Source: Buddleja alternifolia
Taxonomy: Eukaryota > Streptophyta > Magnoliopsida > Lamiales > Scrophulariaceae
Length of the DNA: 64,000 bases
Direction of reading: 5' to 3'
NCBI GenBank assembly: GCA_019426215.1
Contig: CM033404.1
Location: 1,984,001-2,048,000, forward strand
Positions 1 through 15,949 of this stretch are shown in pieces. The translations under genes were made by a program, and so were the position numbers. Every line of letters begins with the position of its first letter. Within the stretch, counting starts at the first letter, position 1. The notes under the pieces are model-generated. The model was not told the DNA's origin and searched no databases. It saw only the letters and a list, made by a program, of their open reading frames with translations.

Positions 1-315
1 TATTTTGATATAAGATGGTTCATTCGGATACTAATTTTCTCAATATGTTTGAAGTCTGGTTGCTTGTCTCTGTTTGCTGCTTAAGTGTGCTGTAATTTAT
101 TTTTGAGATAATTACAGAAAACTCCTCAAGGTTTGTTCTAAATAAAATTAATTTCTAAAAGTTTTCCGAAATTACGTACAAACTCTCGTCTTGGATGTAG
201 CCTCAACCTTATATTAGTTTTAATGAGAAAAAATCAAAATCAGCCAAATTGATTAATTAACATCCGATTTTACCTTTCGCAAGTTTTATCTCGACTCTTA
301 TATCAAATTTTCTAG

Positions 316-661
316 GGAGGAATTTGATGAGGAGAAGGAACCCGATGGAATGATTCTCTCAGGCTGGACACAACCTCCGGCAGTAGAAAAGAATGGCAAG
401 ACATCTATCGACAATGGCGAGAGCACCTCCTCTGCATCTCAAGCTACTTCTCTTGAGACCGAAGTAGATGATGACCTGCAAATCATTCCAGTACAAACTG
501 GGAAGAAAAGGAAGTTTTTGGACATTGCTAGTTCAGATAATTTATCTGTTACCAAGGAGACGAAAATCAAAAGAAAAGCAGAAGAAATTGATGGCAACAA
601 GGATTTTGTCATGCTTGACGATGAGAATTCTGAAAATAGCAAGAAGAAAGGGGAGCAATAG
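316..661 (+). CDS. SAE2: SUMO-activating enzyme subunit 2, C-terminal (last) exon, partial
   Basis: This is the last coding exon of a gene that begins left of the window. A TCTAG acceptor ends at 315 and the frame runs from 317 to the TAG at 659-661. The tail starts EEFDEEKEPDGMILSGWT, which I recall as the junction before the unstructured C-terminus of plant SAE2, the catalytic subunit of the SUMO E1 heterodimer that activates SUMO and passes it to SCE1. The tail is acidic and Ser-rich, with basic clusters KKRK and KIKRK that could serve in nuclear import. No catalytic residue lies in the window. Bases 1-315 look like the preceding intron: AT-rich with no coherent frame. Identification rests on the short GMILSGW block and the tail composition, so it is good but not certain. 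Confidence 0.72.
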
Positions 662-1942
662 TGATTTGATTTTGATGAGTATTTCTCACCCTAACTTTGT
701 AGAATACAAAGAAAACGGTGATTCAGATATACTTTGTGTCTAGATAGATTTCAAGTTTTGACAGGAGCTTTGATAACTCTTACCCTGGATGTAATTTATT
801 TTGCTCTACTCCGACGACGTATTCTAACTCACTAGATTAGGTGGGGTCTTAACAATGTACTCATTCTTAGGGTTAGTCTATGGAATTAGGGAAAATTTGA
901 AGTATGGCTCTATTGGCAGTGCAATATTTTCTCTTATCAATTATCATAAGATAGTCTAGTCCTGCAACTCAGCCAAAGACTTATCAGCAAATTTCTTCAT
1001 TGACTCGGGATTAATGTTCTCGACTAGTACCGGATTGATAATCTTATCGAGCTCAAGTTAGTCAGATTGATATAATGTGAGGTTGTGTTGTTGATATTTG
1101 AATTTTATAGAACCCTTTAGATCAAAGTTTGGACTTGGTTTGAAAACCCATATGAGCTTCCATTGATCCTGATTCCTGAGCTGCTCTGTTTCTTTTTAAG
1201 AATCAAGGTAGGATTGACTTTAGCATATCCACCCCCTCACCAAATATGGTCTCCTTTTAATGTCCATAAATTTGAGTTTATTTACATATTAACATGTTTT
1301 ATTTACGTTACACTTGCATGTATTTACGGGTCAAAGAACAAATTAAGTTGAACCTACTTTTGCTCGCATACGACTTGATACGGGCTGATGTCATATGAAA
1401 CTCACTCTGGAAATTATTAAAGCTAGTTTACAAGCTTAAATATTATTTGGATTCGTTGATAGTCCTAGTACCTAGTGCCGAAATACGGAAAATTTTATGT
1501 TAGACCAAAATCAATAATTCTTATATCTATTTCTCATACACAACAGTAAAGTGTATTGTGTGTGATTTTCACAAACACTTCTGCAAAAGAGATGGACAAA
1601 TAATACATACTGAGATCATTAGACTCAATCTTGTGTAGAATTTCCCGTCTAAATACCCGAAACCCAATTAAAGCCCAATTAAGTGAATAAGTGCTAGTGG
1701 CCTAGTGCTCTGTCTCAAGAAAAATATCAGCGACCAAACAAATCCTAACGGGCCACATCTTAGAAGCATACATATATATATATATTAGGCCCAAATCTAT
1801 TAGCACTTCACAGTAGCATATTATGTCTTTCTTGGCTAGCAAGCTGAATCCAAACCATCTTTAAATCTTCTATAAACGAAATTAACCAGAACATAGTGAA
1901 AAAGAGAAGAAGAAGAAGAAGAAGAAGGAGAAGGAAACGCCA
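662..1942. other. SAE2 3' flank and RPT4 promoter/leader
   Basis: No coding exon is visible here. The first 200-250 bases are presumably the 3' UTR of the upstream gene. The last few hundred bases are the promoter and leader of the proteasome gene: an (AT)n tract near 1770-1785 that could act as a TATA region, a GGCCCA element just after it, and a purine-rich GAA-repeat leader at about 1903-1930. Confidence 0.6.
1787..1796 (+). promoter_or_regulatory. Site II / TCP-type GGCCCA element upstream of RPT4
   Basis: The sequence AGGCCCAAAT lies about 150 bases before the RPT4 start codon. AGCCCAAT occurs near 1672 and CGGGCCAC near 1749. GGCCCA (site II) elements bound by TCP factors are common in plant promoters of proliferation-linked housekeeping genes, which fits a proteasome subunit. 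Function is inferred from motif and position only. Confidence 0.4.
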
Positions 1943-6020
<4,078 letters not shown>

Positions 6021-6502
6021 GAAGGTGCACGTCTTCCAGTCGGCAAGGACTTTGATATTGGTGGATGTGGTGTATTATCGTTTTAGAAGATTTGTTACTG
6101 AATGCATCTTTCAATTGTACACTTATTCTGAAGCTAAACAAAATGATCTCTTTTCTTTATATATTATTTCAATCTTAGTAATTTAGAACATTTATTAGAC
6201 TATCAATCCTCAGGAAAATGAGGACGTGGTGACTTTGTTCCGTCAAACGTTGGTAATTAGCATAATTCAGGTAAGAGTGAAATTTCCCATCTTGAAGTAA
6301 AGGAAGTTATTACAGAAGAAGGAAATGTTATGAGAAAATGAAATCCAGTTTTTATTATTGATTTGATTTTGAAATACGACATAATTTAAGGTGGGGGAAG
6401 GACTATATCCCTAATGGAGCCACTTCGATGGCCCATATAACGTGAGAAGAATGGAGCTAAGGCTAAGGCTTCCCATCGACGAAACAATGCTGCGTAGCAG
6501 CA
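6021..6502. other. Convergent 3' flanks of RPT4 and HISN7
   Basis: This 480-bp space separates two genes that run toward each other, so it must hold both 3' UTRs and poly(A) sites. A short palindrome ATGCTGC-GTA-GCAGCAT at 6487-6503 touches the HISN7 stop codon. No further gene is seen. Confidence 0.6.
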
Positions 6503-9500
6503 TTAGGGCCACTCCAGTGTGTCTAGGGCTTCTTGATGTGCCCGTTTGTCTCCTGCTGCTAATACATTGAAATCTGCAACAGGAAGAAGAAAAGAGATGT
6601 TATGATGGTTCGGGATGTGTCTTCCCTTTTTGGTAACTAGGGAACCCGCAGCCGCTGCCCGAAGGTGCGCTCTGGGTAAACCCCCCATGAGGGGGGTAAG
6701 CCGCACTAGGAAACGGCTGCAAATATTAGAAAAATCTTAAAGAGTTCCTGAACTACAATCAGAACTAATGTATATTGTGAATATGCACGTGTCCCACAGT
6801 AGAACCATCCTGTAGAGTAATTAAAGTGGCACAAATTCTTACTAGTGGCGCGTGCATTAGAAGAAGCCTCCCAGTGAAATTGTTGGCCTTTCCAATCAGT
6901 TATGACTCCACCGGCACCTTCAATAACAGGTATCAGGGAAAGGAAATCGTATGGCTGCAAAAAGAAAAAGAGGTAAAGACCATAATACATGTGATAGCTC
7001 ATAAATACAATTGGCAATTTCGATTTCCTCACATGCTGAGGTGAAAAAGATGACAACAGTTGAGCAGTCACGAGGTCATATTATTTATAACCAAAAAGTG
7101 ATTCAGACCAACCGTAAAGTAGAGGAATACAAAATTTGAGACCTTCCAAAGGCTCGAGCACTTCAGATGGTGCAAATTCCGAAACTTTACTTGATAAAGT
7201 GAACATGAGTAATTCTTAAGGGTGTTAAACCTCCAAGTTTTAGTATAATCACAACTAATTCATGTAGAACACAAAATATGGAGCTCACCTTGAGACCCGA
7301 CTCAATCACAAGGTCTACAAAACCTGAGGCCAGGAGGGCATATGCATAACAATCACAGCCATATAGTGGCACTTTGACCTGCATACCAAAGACATTGAAC
7401 ATCAGATAAAGAAAACCGGTGCATTTTATCTACAGGTTAATGAAAATAACAGAGCATAATAATTGTCGGCTTCTGTTCATAATTGAGGCAGATTTACAAA
7501 ATAAATATTCAAGACAATTCTATGCAAATAGAAAAGTGAAAATCACATGAGCTGCAAAAACAATCAACTCAACAAATGTTTCTCAAACAGAATACATCAA
7601 GATTTTGACTAAGTAAATCACCACGATCCACTTGCAGCTATGTGATAACTAGACTATATAAGATGTTAACTCTCTACAGTTACTGGTCAAATTCTAAAAA
7701 TGTGCACATGTTCTTTCATAGATCTGTTGGAAGCAAGAAATTATATAAGTGGATGAAAATCTTATCAATCAAAGTGTGCAATTACTCTGAAATGCATCCG
7801 CTTAACTCCCTAAGTTGGAAGAGAAAATCAAATAAGTTGGAAACAATCACATCAACTGCGAGTTGGGAACTTGTCTCAACAGGAAAAAAGCAAAGCACCA
7901 AATCAGAGAACAGATACCTTGTTCTCAAAGCACGTAACAACAGCAACTTAATAATTAAGAACATATGATATTTTGTGGCATAGAACATCTAAAACAGATG
8001 AGTAAACACCTTGTTTGTGTTACTGTGTTTATAGTGTGTGCTAAGGTCATCATGCATCATCTTATGAGACTTCACACATAACCTAGACCATCACAGATAA
8101 CTGATATAATCCTATGATTGGTATGCACGTAACACTTGTCACATTTTAAATTGACAGAAGTATACATATCCGAACTGTATCCAAACAAAAATAGATATTA
8201 CCTTATTTCTTACGCGGGCAAAGGCAACTTCTCCTTCCGCACTAAATAAATGGGGGCTAGTTGTGTAGCTGTTTCAGACAAACAGCTTAAGAATAAGAAA
8301 ATCCGTATAGACAAAATAATATGACCTTGTTATGGAGATTTTCCAAGAATAAGATATCTTATTGAAAACTAATGAGCATACAGATAGGCTTTCGAGAGTT
8401 GTGAACAGTTGCGAGTGGTGATATCCTGTCCATTCAAAGTAGTTCTCCTCCCACTTATTCCAATCCATCTTTCTATTAGGATAGGTTGGTCAATAATACC
8501 AAGAATCTGTGCAAGCATAAAGAGAGAGAAAATTTGAAATTAGAACACAGCCAAAAATGGCAGAAGAGCAGGAATTTCCCTTCATGTCCTTCCTGAATGA
8601 TATAAGTTGTTCGGAATTCTTACCGGTTTACCCTTGTAGAGTAGAGCAATTAACGTTCCAAATAAGGGTTTGCCTATGAGTAATTTCAGAAGGCAATTAG
8701 GTCAAACTTCATATTTAATCATGGAGTGACGAAGATTATGTAAATATATACCTGTGATAAAACTTTTAGTCCCGTCTATTGGATCCAACACCCAAACAAA
8801 GTCTGCAGTATCTTCTTTGCACTTCCATCCATTCTCCTCTCCATAACTGAAATTGCACTACTTTGTTTTCTCAGCCGTAGAATCAACAAGCTAAAACAAA
8901 CTGGATGTAAATGTAAAGAAAAGCATGTCCTCGCAGTTTACTAATATTAAAATCTTTATGAAATGAAATATGAATTCTAATCTATTGAAAACAATACATA
9001 ACATACATCCATATGATAACTATATCCCTTTGTCTAGTTTTGGCTATCAAATGAAACTACCTCAGTTTTTTTAAGAAAAACAGGTTTAGCAAAAGTGTTG
9101 AATATCATGCATTGTGTTTACACACTAGAATTTTCACTCACTTTAACCTAATGATGAAAACAACAATAATTTAACCATGACAGTGACTTGAATTCTAAGT
9201 AACAAAACAAAATTCTTGGACAGCAATAACGATATCCCCTAACAAACAAAATGGGAATGCAGGAAGGATACAATCAGCAAGAGAGGATAAAGCAATCCCA
9301 AAATAGATGACAAATTTTCATTCATGTATAAGTGTAATTTTATGTATCTGTTCAAATGTGTATACACACACACACACACATATGTATGTATGGCGTTTAC
9401 ATCTGAGCTGAAACTCCCCCTGGTTTTCAATACAAACAGAAAGGCTTGAATATAATATACACCGCTTCAACAGCTTTAACTTCACTTAAGAGTTCAGAAC

Positions 9501-10190
9501 AGTATTCCACAGTTTTGTCTAATCTTCTATTCACTAAGTAAAATTGTTGCCAAGCGTAATATTCTACGAATTGAAGATGAACAAACTCATAGACATATAT
9601 CAAAAACAAAACAAAAAACTCACATCGCATGAGAAGGAAAATTTTCTTGTATAACCTTCACCATCGATTCCTCCGCCGCTTGATCAGCAATCGTAACAGG
9701 ACCTAATTACAGCTTAATCACTTAAACAATCCAAACCACACAAAACCAATTATCATTTTAAATCAAACATACACTTAAACAACTACACAAATATAAACTT
9801 AAGAACTAGAAGAAATTAAGAATACTCACTTAAATCCTCTTTATCCAGAATGTCGAAGCTCTTACGAAAGTACTTGCGGATGACGTCACCGGCGGCGTCC
9901 GCTAGCTGATTTCCGACATCAGCGAAGCGGTCGAGGTCAAAACCGTCGTCGAATCCGGAGGCCACGGCCTGATTATCACGGCTATTAGAGAGAGAAGCAT
10001 TAATCGAAGTCATTTTAGTTGAATTCAATTGAATTGCTCCGAAATTTAGGGCTGAATACGAACAATTTCGATTGGAAACTTGAAATTGCGGAAATGCAGG
10101 CGAGGAGAAGAGATTGGAGTAGCTGCAGTGGTTTAGAGAGAGAAAGCTGGTGGTAGAGTGAGAGAACATTTGGAGAAGTTGCGTTTGCAT
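6503..10190 (-). CDS. HISN7: Histidinol-phosphate phosphatase, IMPase-like (HISN7/IMPL2)
   Basis: Dephosphorylates L-histidinol phosphate in plastidial histidine synthesis; plants use an inositol-monophosphatase-family enzyme. Nine exons on the minus strand: 10190-9830, 9702-9624, 8846-8752, 8673-8624, 8506-8382, 8268-8202, 7378-7289, 6954-6843 and 6573-6503. They sum to 1050 nt (349 residues), close to what I recall for Arabidopsis IMPL2. The Ser-rich first 60 or so residues look like a chloroplast transit peptide. Metal-binding motifs are visible: GEE near 149-151, DPIDGTKSF near 168-176, and YDF..EGAGG, the family's equivalent of the second Asp motif. KVPLYGCDCYAYALLASGF is characteristic of the IMPL2 branch. 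Start choice is uncertain: a second in-frame ATG lies at 10169 and a third near residue 60, and CTTTATAATG immediately before 10190 could be a TATA box rather than leader. Intron 8 holds a hairpin-rich insertion. Confidence 0.93.
6640..6725 (-). repeat. GC-rich nested hairpin, possible SINE 3' part, in HISN7 intron 8
   Basis: An unusually GC-rich stretch in an AT-rich intron. It contains ACCCCCC-ATGA-GGGGGGT (about 6678-6695) nested inside a wider pair, GCAGCCG on the left and CGGCTGC on the right. Read on the minus strand it passes through GCACCTTCGGGCAGCGGCTG and ends near GGGTTCCCTAG followed by ACCAAAAA. This resembles the 3' ends of plant tRNA-derived SINEs as I remember them. No target-site duplication could be confirmed. 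The hairpin is directly visible; the SINE label is tentative. Confidence 0.4.
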
Positions 10191-12439
10191 TATAAAGGCG
10201 GGAAAGAGAGAGAGAGAGAGGATTTATCACACACTAAACACTTGACTGTGTGTGATGTAAAGTGTGTGTGTAAGAATGGGGGGTGGGGCGGCGGCAGAAG
10301 AGAGAAGAGGAGTGGAGGTCGACGTGTTTTCCACCGTTGGATGGGCTGAGGTATGACTGAAGTGATGCAGCTAGGAAAGAAATAGGCCGAGTTAAATGGT
10401 TAGTGTCTAGATGTCTCGGTTATCGTGTACGGCCCCGATTATTGAACTCGATCGGATATTAAATTACCCGTTTACAACAAATAATTATATTAAAATTAGT
10501 TGAGTTTTAAGAAAAATTCTAATTGAGACCCGATTTGAATAAAGTAACAGCACGTGAATTATACATATGATTGATTACGAAACAAATAAATTACTAAAAT
10601 ATTTATATTTAGTACTGATATTTATGTTCCATCTAAAAATATACATAGACGTAAAAGTCACCACAAAATATGATTCAATGAAGATTTTTTTTTTGTTTTG
10701 AAAAAATGATTCAATAAAGATTAGGTATTCCTTTTGTTTTATTGTTAGAGAAATATTAATTTAAGGGCGAGGCTATATAGCATCATTTTTTATGTCTCTT
10801 TCTCACCTTTTTTTAACTTTGACAAAAAATAAAAGCAATAAATGTATTTGATTTAATTTTTACAATTTATGTTCAAATATTTTATCTAAATATTTTATCA
10901 TATTAAGGATGAGTAACAAATTGATGAAAAATTAGCAATACTATATATAGCATTTCTCTAATTTTTATTTGAATTATATGCCCAACAAATCACAGATTTC
11001 ACTTGTCGCAAAAAGATTATAGCATAAATTTAGAGCGTGATAAGATTGAGAACGACTACTCATGAAAAAGAAAGTGTTGCTAGTGACTGTCACTACTAGA
11101 ACTCGAAATACCATATGAGTTAAATCATAGATTATACTATAATTAAATCAAAATTTAACATATTGTTTTCATACCAAAATTTAAACTAGAAGAAACTCTA
11201 ATTACTCAAACGGTCAAATTCATATGTATTTTATAAAATAATTTATTAATTAAAATGTAATACAATCTTCTTATAAAATACATATAAGTATGACCAAATC
11301 GAATCTGAATTAGAATTTCCAATAAAAAGCTAATAGCCTAATACAAAAGATCGAGAGTTCAGAGTTCCCAACCTTTTGGGGAGGCACGTCATCAATTGAA
11401 CACTTTCGTTAACCACTAGGCATTATGGTTAATTACTAGCTTTCCATTATGGCTTCCTTCGTAATTACATAACTAGTATTTACATCTGCTTTTGTTCCAC
11501 TAATGGCTAATTACAGCCCGAGAAAGTGTAGTTATGTTCTGGCCGACACGTTAAGAATAAATTCTTTTTTTAATTTGATTGGACGATGTCTATATCAGTG
11601 ACCTTCTAACCTAACCTAGTAGTAAGACTGATGTCTCATGGATTCTCTTCCACAAGACTTGTAAATTATTTTGATATTTGATACGATAATGTAACCGTCT
11701 CATTCTAAAGAAGAAGAAAAAATCAAGACTTTTAGACTCAATTTTGCTATGTACAGAGAGTTTCTGATTTTCCTGCTGTTCAATCAAAAAACCAAATTGT
11801 GAATACCGAAATCTAACTAAAAACTGAACTGAATTTTTCGATTTAATTTTGGATTGGACAAAATTTTACTCTCACACAGTTCGATAAATTGAAACCGGAA
11901 TCAATATCATACCTGAACTTTGTAGCATGATTCAAATTTGAATTCACCACACATTAAGTTGAAGCTTCCAAACTCCCCCTCTTCAAGACACCATTTAAGG
12001 ACAAAGTCTGAGAGTCGAGTCAAAATGGATAATACCTCGTGTAAGGGCATCCGGTGTGCGCAAAGCCAAGTGCATGCCATATCAAAGCTTACCGGAAAAA
12101 TAAAATCAGAAGGTTGTGATCCATGCAATAACTGAAAAATAGATCATAAGAAAATTGTTTCTATTTTCCATTTAAAATCCACCTCCTGTTGGAACATTTA
12201 TGCAAATATGATTTTTATTGCCAATATTAAGTATTTCAATTCCATTTTAATTTGCACTTTCGAATTAACTTTTGAAAACATATGGCACTTGAAAACATTC
12301 ATACATGAACACGTTAAGAATCTCTACAAGTTAACAACCTTGGACGGTTGAGCTTCGTCCTTAAGCACCTAAATCAACTAGAGTATGAAAAGCAAGATAA
12401 AATACAAGTGACTAGAGCAGAGAATGATACATAAAATAA
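10191..12439. other. Intergenic: HISN7 promoter and AT-rich spacer
   Basis: Bases 10191-10340 are the HISN7 leader/promoter, with a GA/CT-rich tract at 10205-10222. The rest is AT-rich and I see no gene. Open stretches around 11907-12135 exist on both strands but resemble nothing I know and lack splice logic. A site flanked by CTATATAG-type sequences at about 10765-10960 could be an old MITE but has no clean ends. Confidence 0.5.
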
Positions 12440-12730
12440 AAGGAAAATTAAAAAATTACACACGACTTAATGAGTAATTACCAAAACTCCCCTATCACTT
12501 ATTAAAAATATCAACAAACCCTCCCCTCACTCAATGGTTATTACCAATACCTCCAATCACTTATAAAAATTACCAACACACTCCCTCAATGGTCTATTTA
12601 TAAAGTATACAAAGTTTACAGAAATAAAATTATAAAAAATTAAATTAAATACAGTGTAATTGTAAGAAGAGGGTCGCATTGGTACTATCCAATAAGGAAA
12701 GGAGGTTTTAGTAATTAACCATAAATGAGA
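12440..12730. repeat. Diverged relative of the intron-inserting MITE family
   Basis: It begins AATTACACACGAC..GAGTAATTACCAAAACTCCCC and contains internal repeats of the TTACCAA..CTCCC type. It finishes with an inverted GGAGGTTTTAGTAATTA. The same wording appears in the better-preserved elements near 15.95, 27.36, 54.56 and 57.22 kb. The outer ends are too degraded to place a target-site duplication. Confidence 0.45.
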
Positions 12731-12980
12731 GCTCTTTTCACTAAACTAAACAATACAATTAAAGAAGATCATACAACCAAATCCCATAGCGAGAGAGACA
12801 ATTGACATGCAAATTCCCATAATACAAAATCAACCATAAATCTTACAACAACTTACAACTAGCTAACTAAGTCCTTATGGGAATACAAATCCTACTAAAA
12901 TACACACATCATTACATATAATCCTTACACATGCATATATATAGCACAGATTTAATCTTTCTTTTATTTTGTCCGTCTCC

Positions 12981-14150
12981 TCATGGGTTATTGTGGTGGT
13001 GGCCGGGGAGTTTATCCTTGATCTTCTCCATCATGCTTTTCTTCTCGTGCTCCGGCGCCTGCCCCGGCACGGTCGTCGATGTTTTGCTCTGATGAGTAGT
13101 TACGGCTGCCGTGCCGTGTGCGGCGGCGGCCTCATCTTTGTCTTTGTTCTTCCCTCCCCCAAATGTTTCCTTTATTTTCTGTTTCAGCCCCTTCTTCTTT
13201 CTTCTTCCTCCTTGCCCATCATCCTCCGACTACACCACAATCAGTCCACACAACAATATCAAATTAAGATCTTATTGATTAGACTGAGTAAGAGGGCATT
13301 TGACTGAACTTATAAGCTCCTTAAAACAACTTATAAAGCTGCTTAATTATAAGCTCCTTCTAAAATATTTGATAGAAAAGCTTATCATCTTATCAAAATA
13401 AGTTGATGGGACAAAATAAGGGAAAATTCTAGCCCAAACCTGGTTTAATCGCACCTAAGTAAATTTCAAAAGGAGAGTATATTACAATTGTCATATAATT
13501 GGTAAGTTATTTTAAAAAATATACATGGATTAAAGTGAACTAAAATTTCCCCAAAAATAAGTTGTTGGGAATTTATAAATTTGTTCGAAAATAAGTCAGG
13601 AGCTTATAAATTTGCTTGGTATTTGACTGAGCTTATGATCTCCTTAAAACAACTTATAAAGCTGTTTTATAAGCATTTTTAAAATATTTGATAGAAGAGC
13701 TTATCATCTTATCAAAATAAGATGTTGGGAGCTAACAAATTTGCTTGGAAATAAGTCGGGAGCTTATAAATTTGCTGAAAAATAAGTCACACGCCCCTAA
13801 ATTATTTTTTAAGAGCTTATAATGTCGTTTCTAAAAGCTTTTAGAATAAATTTAGCTAAACACCCTCTAAATCAGAAATTAGTTCATTAATAGAAACTTA
13901 CCGAGCTAGAGCTGGAGCTGGACCGATGAAGCTGCTGTTCCTGTTGCTGCTGCTGCGGCGGCTGGGGCTCGTGTCTCGGCGGTGGCACTGGCAGCGGCGC
14001 CTCCACACCCGCCGTCTGAGTGGTGGCAGCGGTGGTGGCGACGCCCTTGAGGTGCATGGGGTTACCGTGCTCATCAGTCAGCTGAACCGGATTTCCGTAC
14101 TGATCTGCCAGCTGGATCGGATTTCCATGCTCATCACGTAAATCCGCCAT
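12981..14150 (-). CDS. Dehydrin (Y3SK2-like LEA group 2 protein)
   Basis: Hydrophilic, disordered protein that protects membranes and proteins during drying and cold. Two exons, 14150-13902 and 13229-12981, each 249 nt, give 165 residues. Three Y-like segments stand in tandem near the N-terminus: DEHGNP, DQYGNP and DEHGNP (residues about 6-32). A Gln-rich stretch follows, then a serine run (S-segment, SSSSSSSSS-EDD) split by the intron, which is the usual dehydrin intron position. Two K-like segments follow: a degenerate RKKGLKQKIKETFGG and a clean C-terminal HEKKSMMEKIKDKLPG. The protein ends HHHNNP after the stretch GHHHNN. Start context and position agree with the family MADL/MAD start. 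The 672-bp intron is mostly a MITE. Promoter ACGT motifs suggest ABA control. Confidence 0.95.
13292..13867. mobile_element. Tourist/PIF-like MITE filling the dehydrin intron
   Basis: The ends GAGGGCATTTGACTGAA and, inverted, GAGGGTGTTTAGCTAAA are bordered by TAA on both sides (13289-13291 and 13868-13870). The interior carries two related blocks, each with TGACTGA(A/G)CTTAT..CTCCTTAAAACAACTTATAAAG, beginning near 13299 and 13626. The element therefore has an internal duplication of about 330 bp. There is no coding capacity. Confidence 0.75.
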
Positions 14151-14302
14151 TAGATTTAATCTCTTTTAATTTCTTTTAAAAGTGCAATTAATCGGATAAA
14201 ATTTCAGTACGAGAGATTTTCAAGATGAATTTATACAGAGGAATTTATGTTGTGAGAATTGAGATGTTTGCTGTATAGGATTGAAGGAAGCTGGGATGTG
14301 GT

Positions 14303-14381
14303 GTTTATTTAAGGGGAAAATTAAAAAAGATGTTGGCAAGTTTTGCCATTTTCTGCATGTCGATGAGGTGTTCACACGTGT
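14303..14381 (-). promoter_or_regulatory. Dehydrin core promoter with ABRE/G-box
   Basis: Read on the minus strand, a TATA-like CTTAAATAAACA lies at about 14303-14314, roughly 150 bases before the start codon. A palindromic ACACGTGT (14374-14381), a G-box/ABRE core, lies about 60 bases further upstream. More ACGT cores follow at 14441-14448 (ACACGTAA) and near 14495 (TGACGTAT). Clustered ACGT elements near a dehydrin TATA box usually mean ABA- and drought-responsive bZIP control. This is inferred from motif and spacing. Confidence 0.6.
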
Positions 14382-14769
14382 TGATGATGATGATTCGGGA
14401 TGTGCATGAAATGTGAGGATGCCACATAGACAAAACTAGGACACGTAAGCTTCCACCTAAGCCAGGGATTGTAAATTGCAGTTTGGATAACACATGACGT
14501 ATTCTATTTATGTATGCATGATAACTGTATAAAATATTTATTTTGAAATGAATTACAATCATTGGTGAAAATATTGTATAAAGTATGGGATAAAACAGTA
14601 ATTGTACAACTATTTTTTTATTTCCAAAATGTCTGAATTGGGTTAGATTAGGATGAAGCTAAGAATGATAATGTCTAGGAAGGGATATACCTACGAAGAA
14701 AATTAAGGACGCAATTATTCTTGTCAAGTTGGAGGATTCTCTTATAAGTTTGTTTATTTTCGGACAGTT

Positions 14770-14942
14770 AATTTTATGATGGACCAGGAGTGTTGCCTTT
14801 AGTTTATTTTTCACCACATAAATATTTGGGGTGACGTGGTTTACACAGGGGTAGGGTAAGTGGGGGTAAAAACCACCAAACTCATTGTGAATGTGTGGTG
14901 TAAAATAGATCGGGAGCAACACTCCCTGTCCACCTTAAAATT
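14770..14942. mobile_element. MITE family B, copy 1
   Basis: Terminal inverted repeats AATTTTATGATGGACCAGGA (left) and, inverted, AATTTTAAGGTGGACAGGGA (right) enclose about 170 bp. The right end also has the small hairpin CGGGAGCAACACTCCC. A relative sits near 21.76-21.90 kb. No clear target duplication is seen. Confidence 0.6.
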
Positions 14943-15829
14943 TTCCATTCTCGTACCCTATACTATTCACTTTGGAGGAAAAGAAATAATTTACTAGTGA
15001 ATCTAAATGTATACAATATCCGAAGATTAGCGAGAGGAAACAACTCGTAGTAAAATGTTAAATCCATTTATTTAGATAGAAAGGCTTTTTAAGAAAAATG
15101 GATAGTAGTGGTTTAGTACCTTGCAATAGCCAAAATTATAGCCTACTTTAAATTATTTTTTTTGTAGTATCTGCTTTTAATTTATATCTATACATAATAT
15201 CTTTCCATGAGTTGGACCAAAATCATGAATAATCAATATGATACGCCAGGGGAAGATCCATGCTAAAATCAAGTTCAATGATACTAATGACTGTGTATCT
15301 CATACAGTAAGATATATATTGTGTTATCTGAACATATAGACACATAATACAAACGAACTATTAAACTAGATCTGACATAAAATTACCCTACACTACACGG
15401 CGTATTTTAACTTTTCAAGTACTTTTTAAGTGTAAAGTGTATTTAACTCTCAACTATATCTCCATCAAACGAATAAAAAATCATATGAAACGCCTACTGA
15501 TCATGTAAGAAACGCAATCTGAAGGACATAGGCATACACACAAGGCCAGCAGAGAGAATTTCATGCACTTAAAATTATGGAACAACCAAATTTACCATTA
15601 TACAGAACAAAACATAGAAGTCTTATGAGTTACCACTGATTTTTCTTTTTTCTTTTTTCCCTATATAATGAATCAAAGCATCATTAGTATTATCACCCTT
15701 CTTTACAGTGTGTGCCTGCAGTTGCTATCCTATTTCTGCCTCTTCTTGATGAAGATGCTGATGACTACTGTCCTGCTTCCTTTCTGGTTCGCTGTCGAAA
15801 AGCAGAGATATCCAACCGTGTGATCGAGG
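14943..15829. other. Spacer and probable 3' UTR of the RING gene
   Basis: AT-rich spacer without a recognisable gene. The stretch from about 15700 to 15830 is less AT-rich and ends, on the minus strand, at a good acceptor (TTTTTGTAG before 15830). I read it as the last, untranslated exon of the RING gene. Confidence 0.4.
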
Positions 15830-15949
15830 GCTACAAAAATACAGCATCTCAGAACATCATCATCAATATATAAAATACATATAAATGTAGGAATTTTTCA
15901 CATGGAGATTTTACTGGGTACTGTTAAATTGTTGGCTAAACTAAAACCA

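Noticed and set aside
6706..7071. 121-codon minus-strand frame across the HISN7 3' region
   Set aside because: It is HISN7 exon 8 with read-through into both flanking introns; the spliced model explains the conserved part.
10191..10201. CTTTATAATG just before the HISN7 start as the TATA box
   Set aside because: Would put the first ATG upstream of transcription start; CT-rich text further upstream looks like leader. Kept only as start-site uncertainty.
11907..12135. Overlapping open frames on both strands
   Set aside because: Neither peptide resembles a known family and no splice sites or promoter accompany them.
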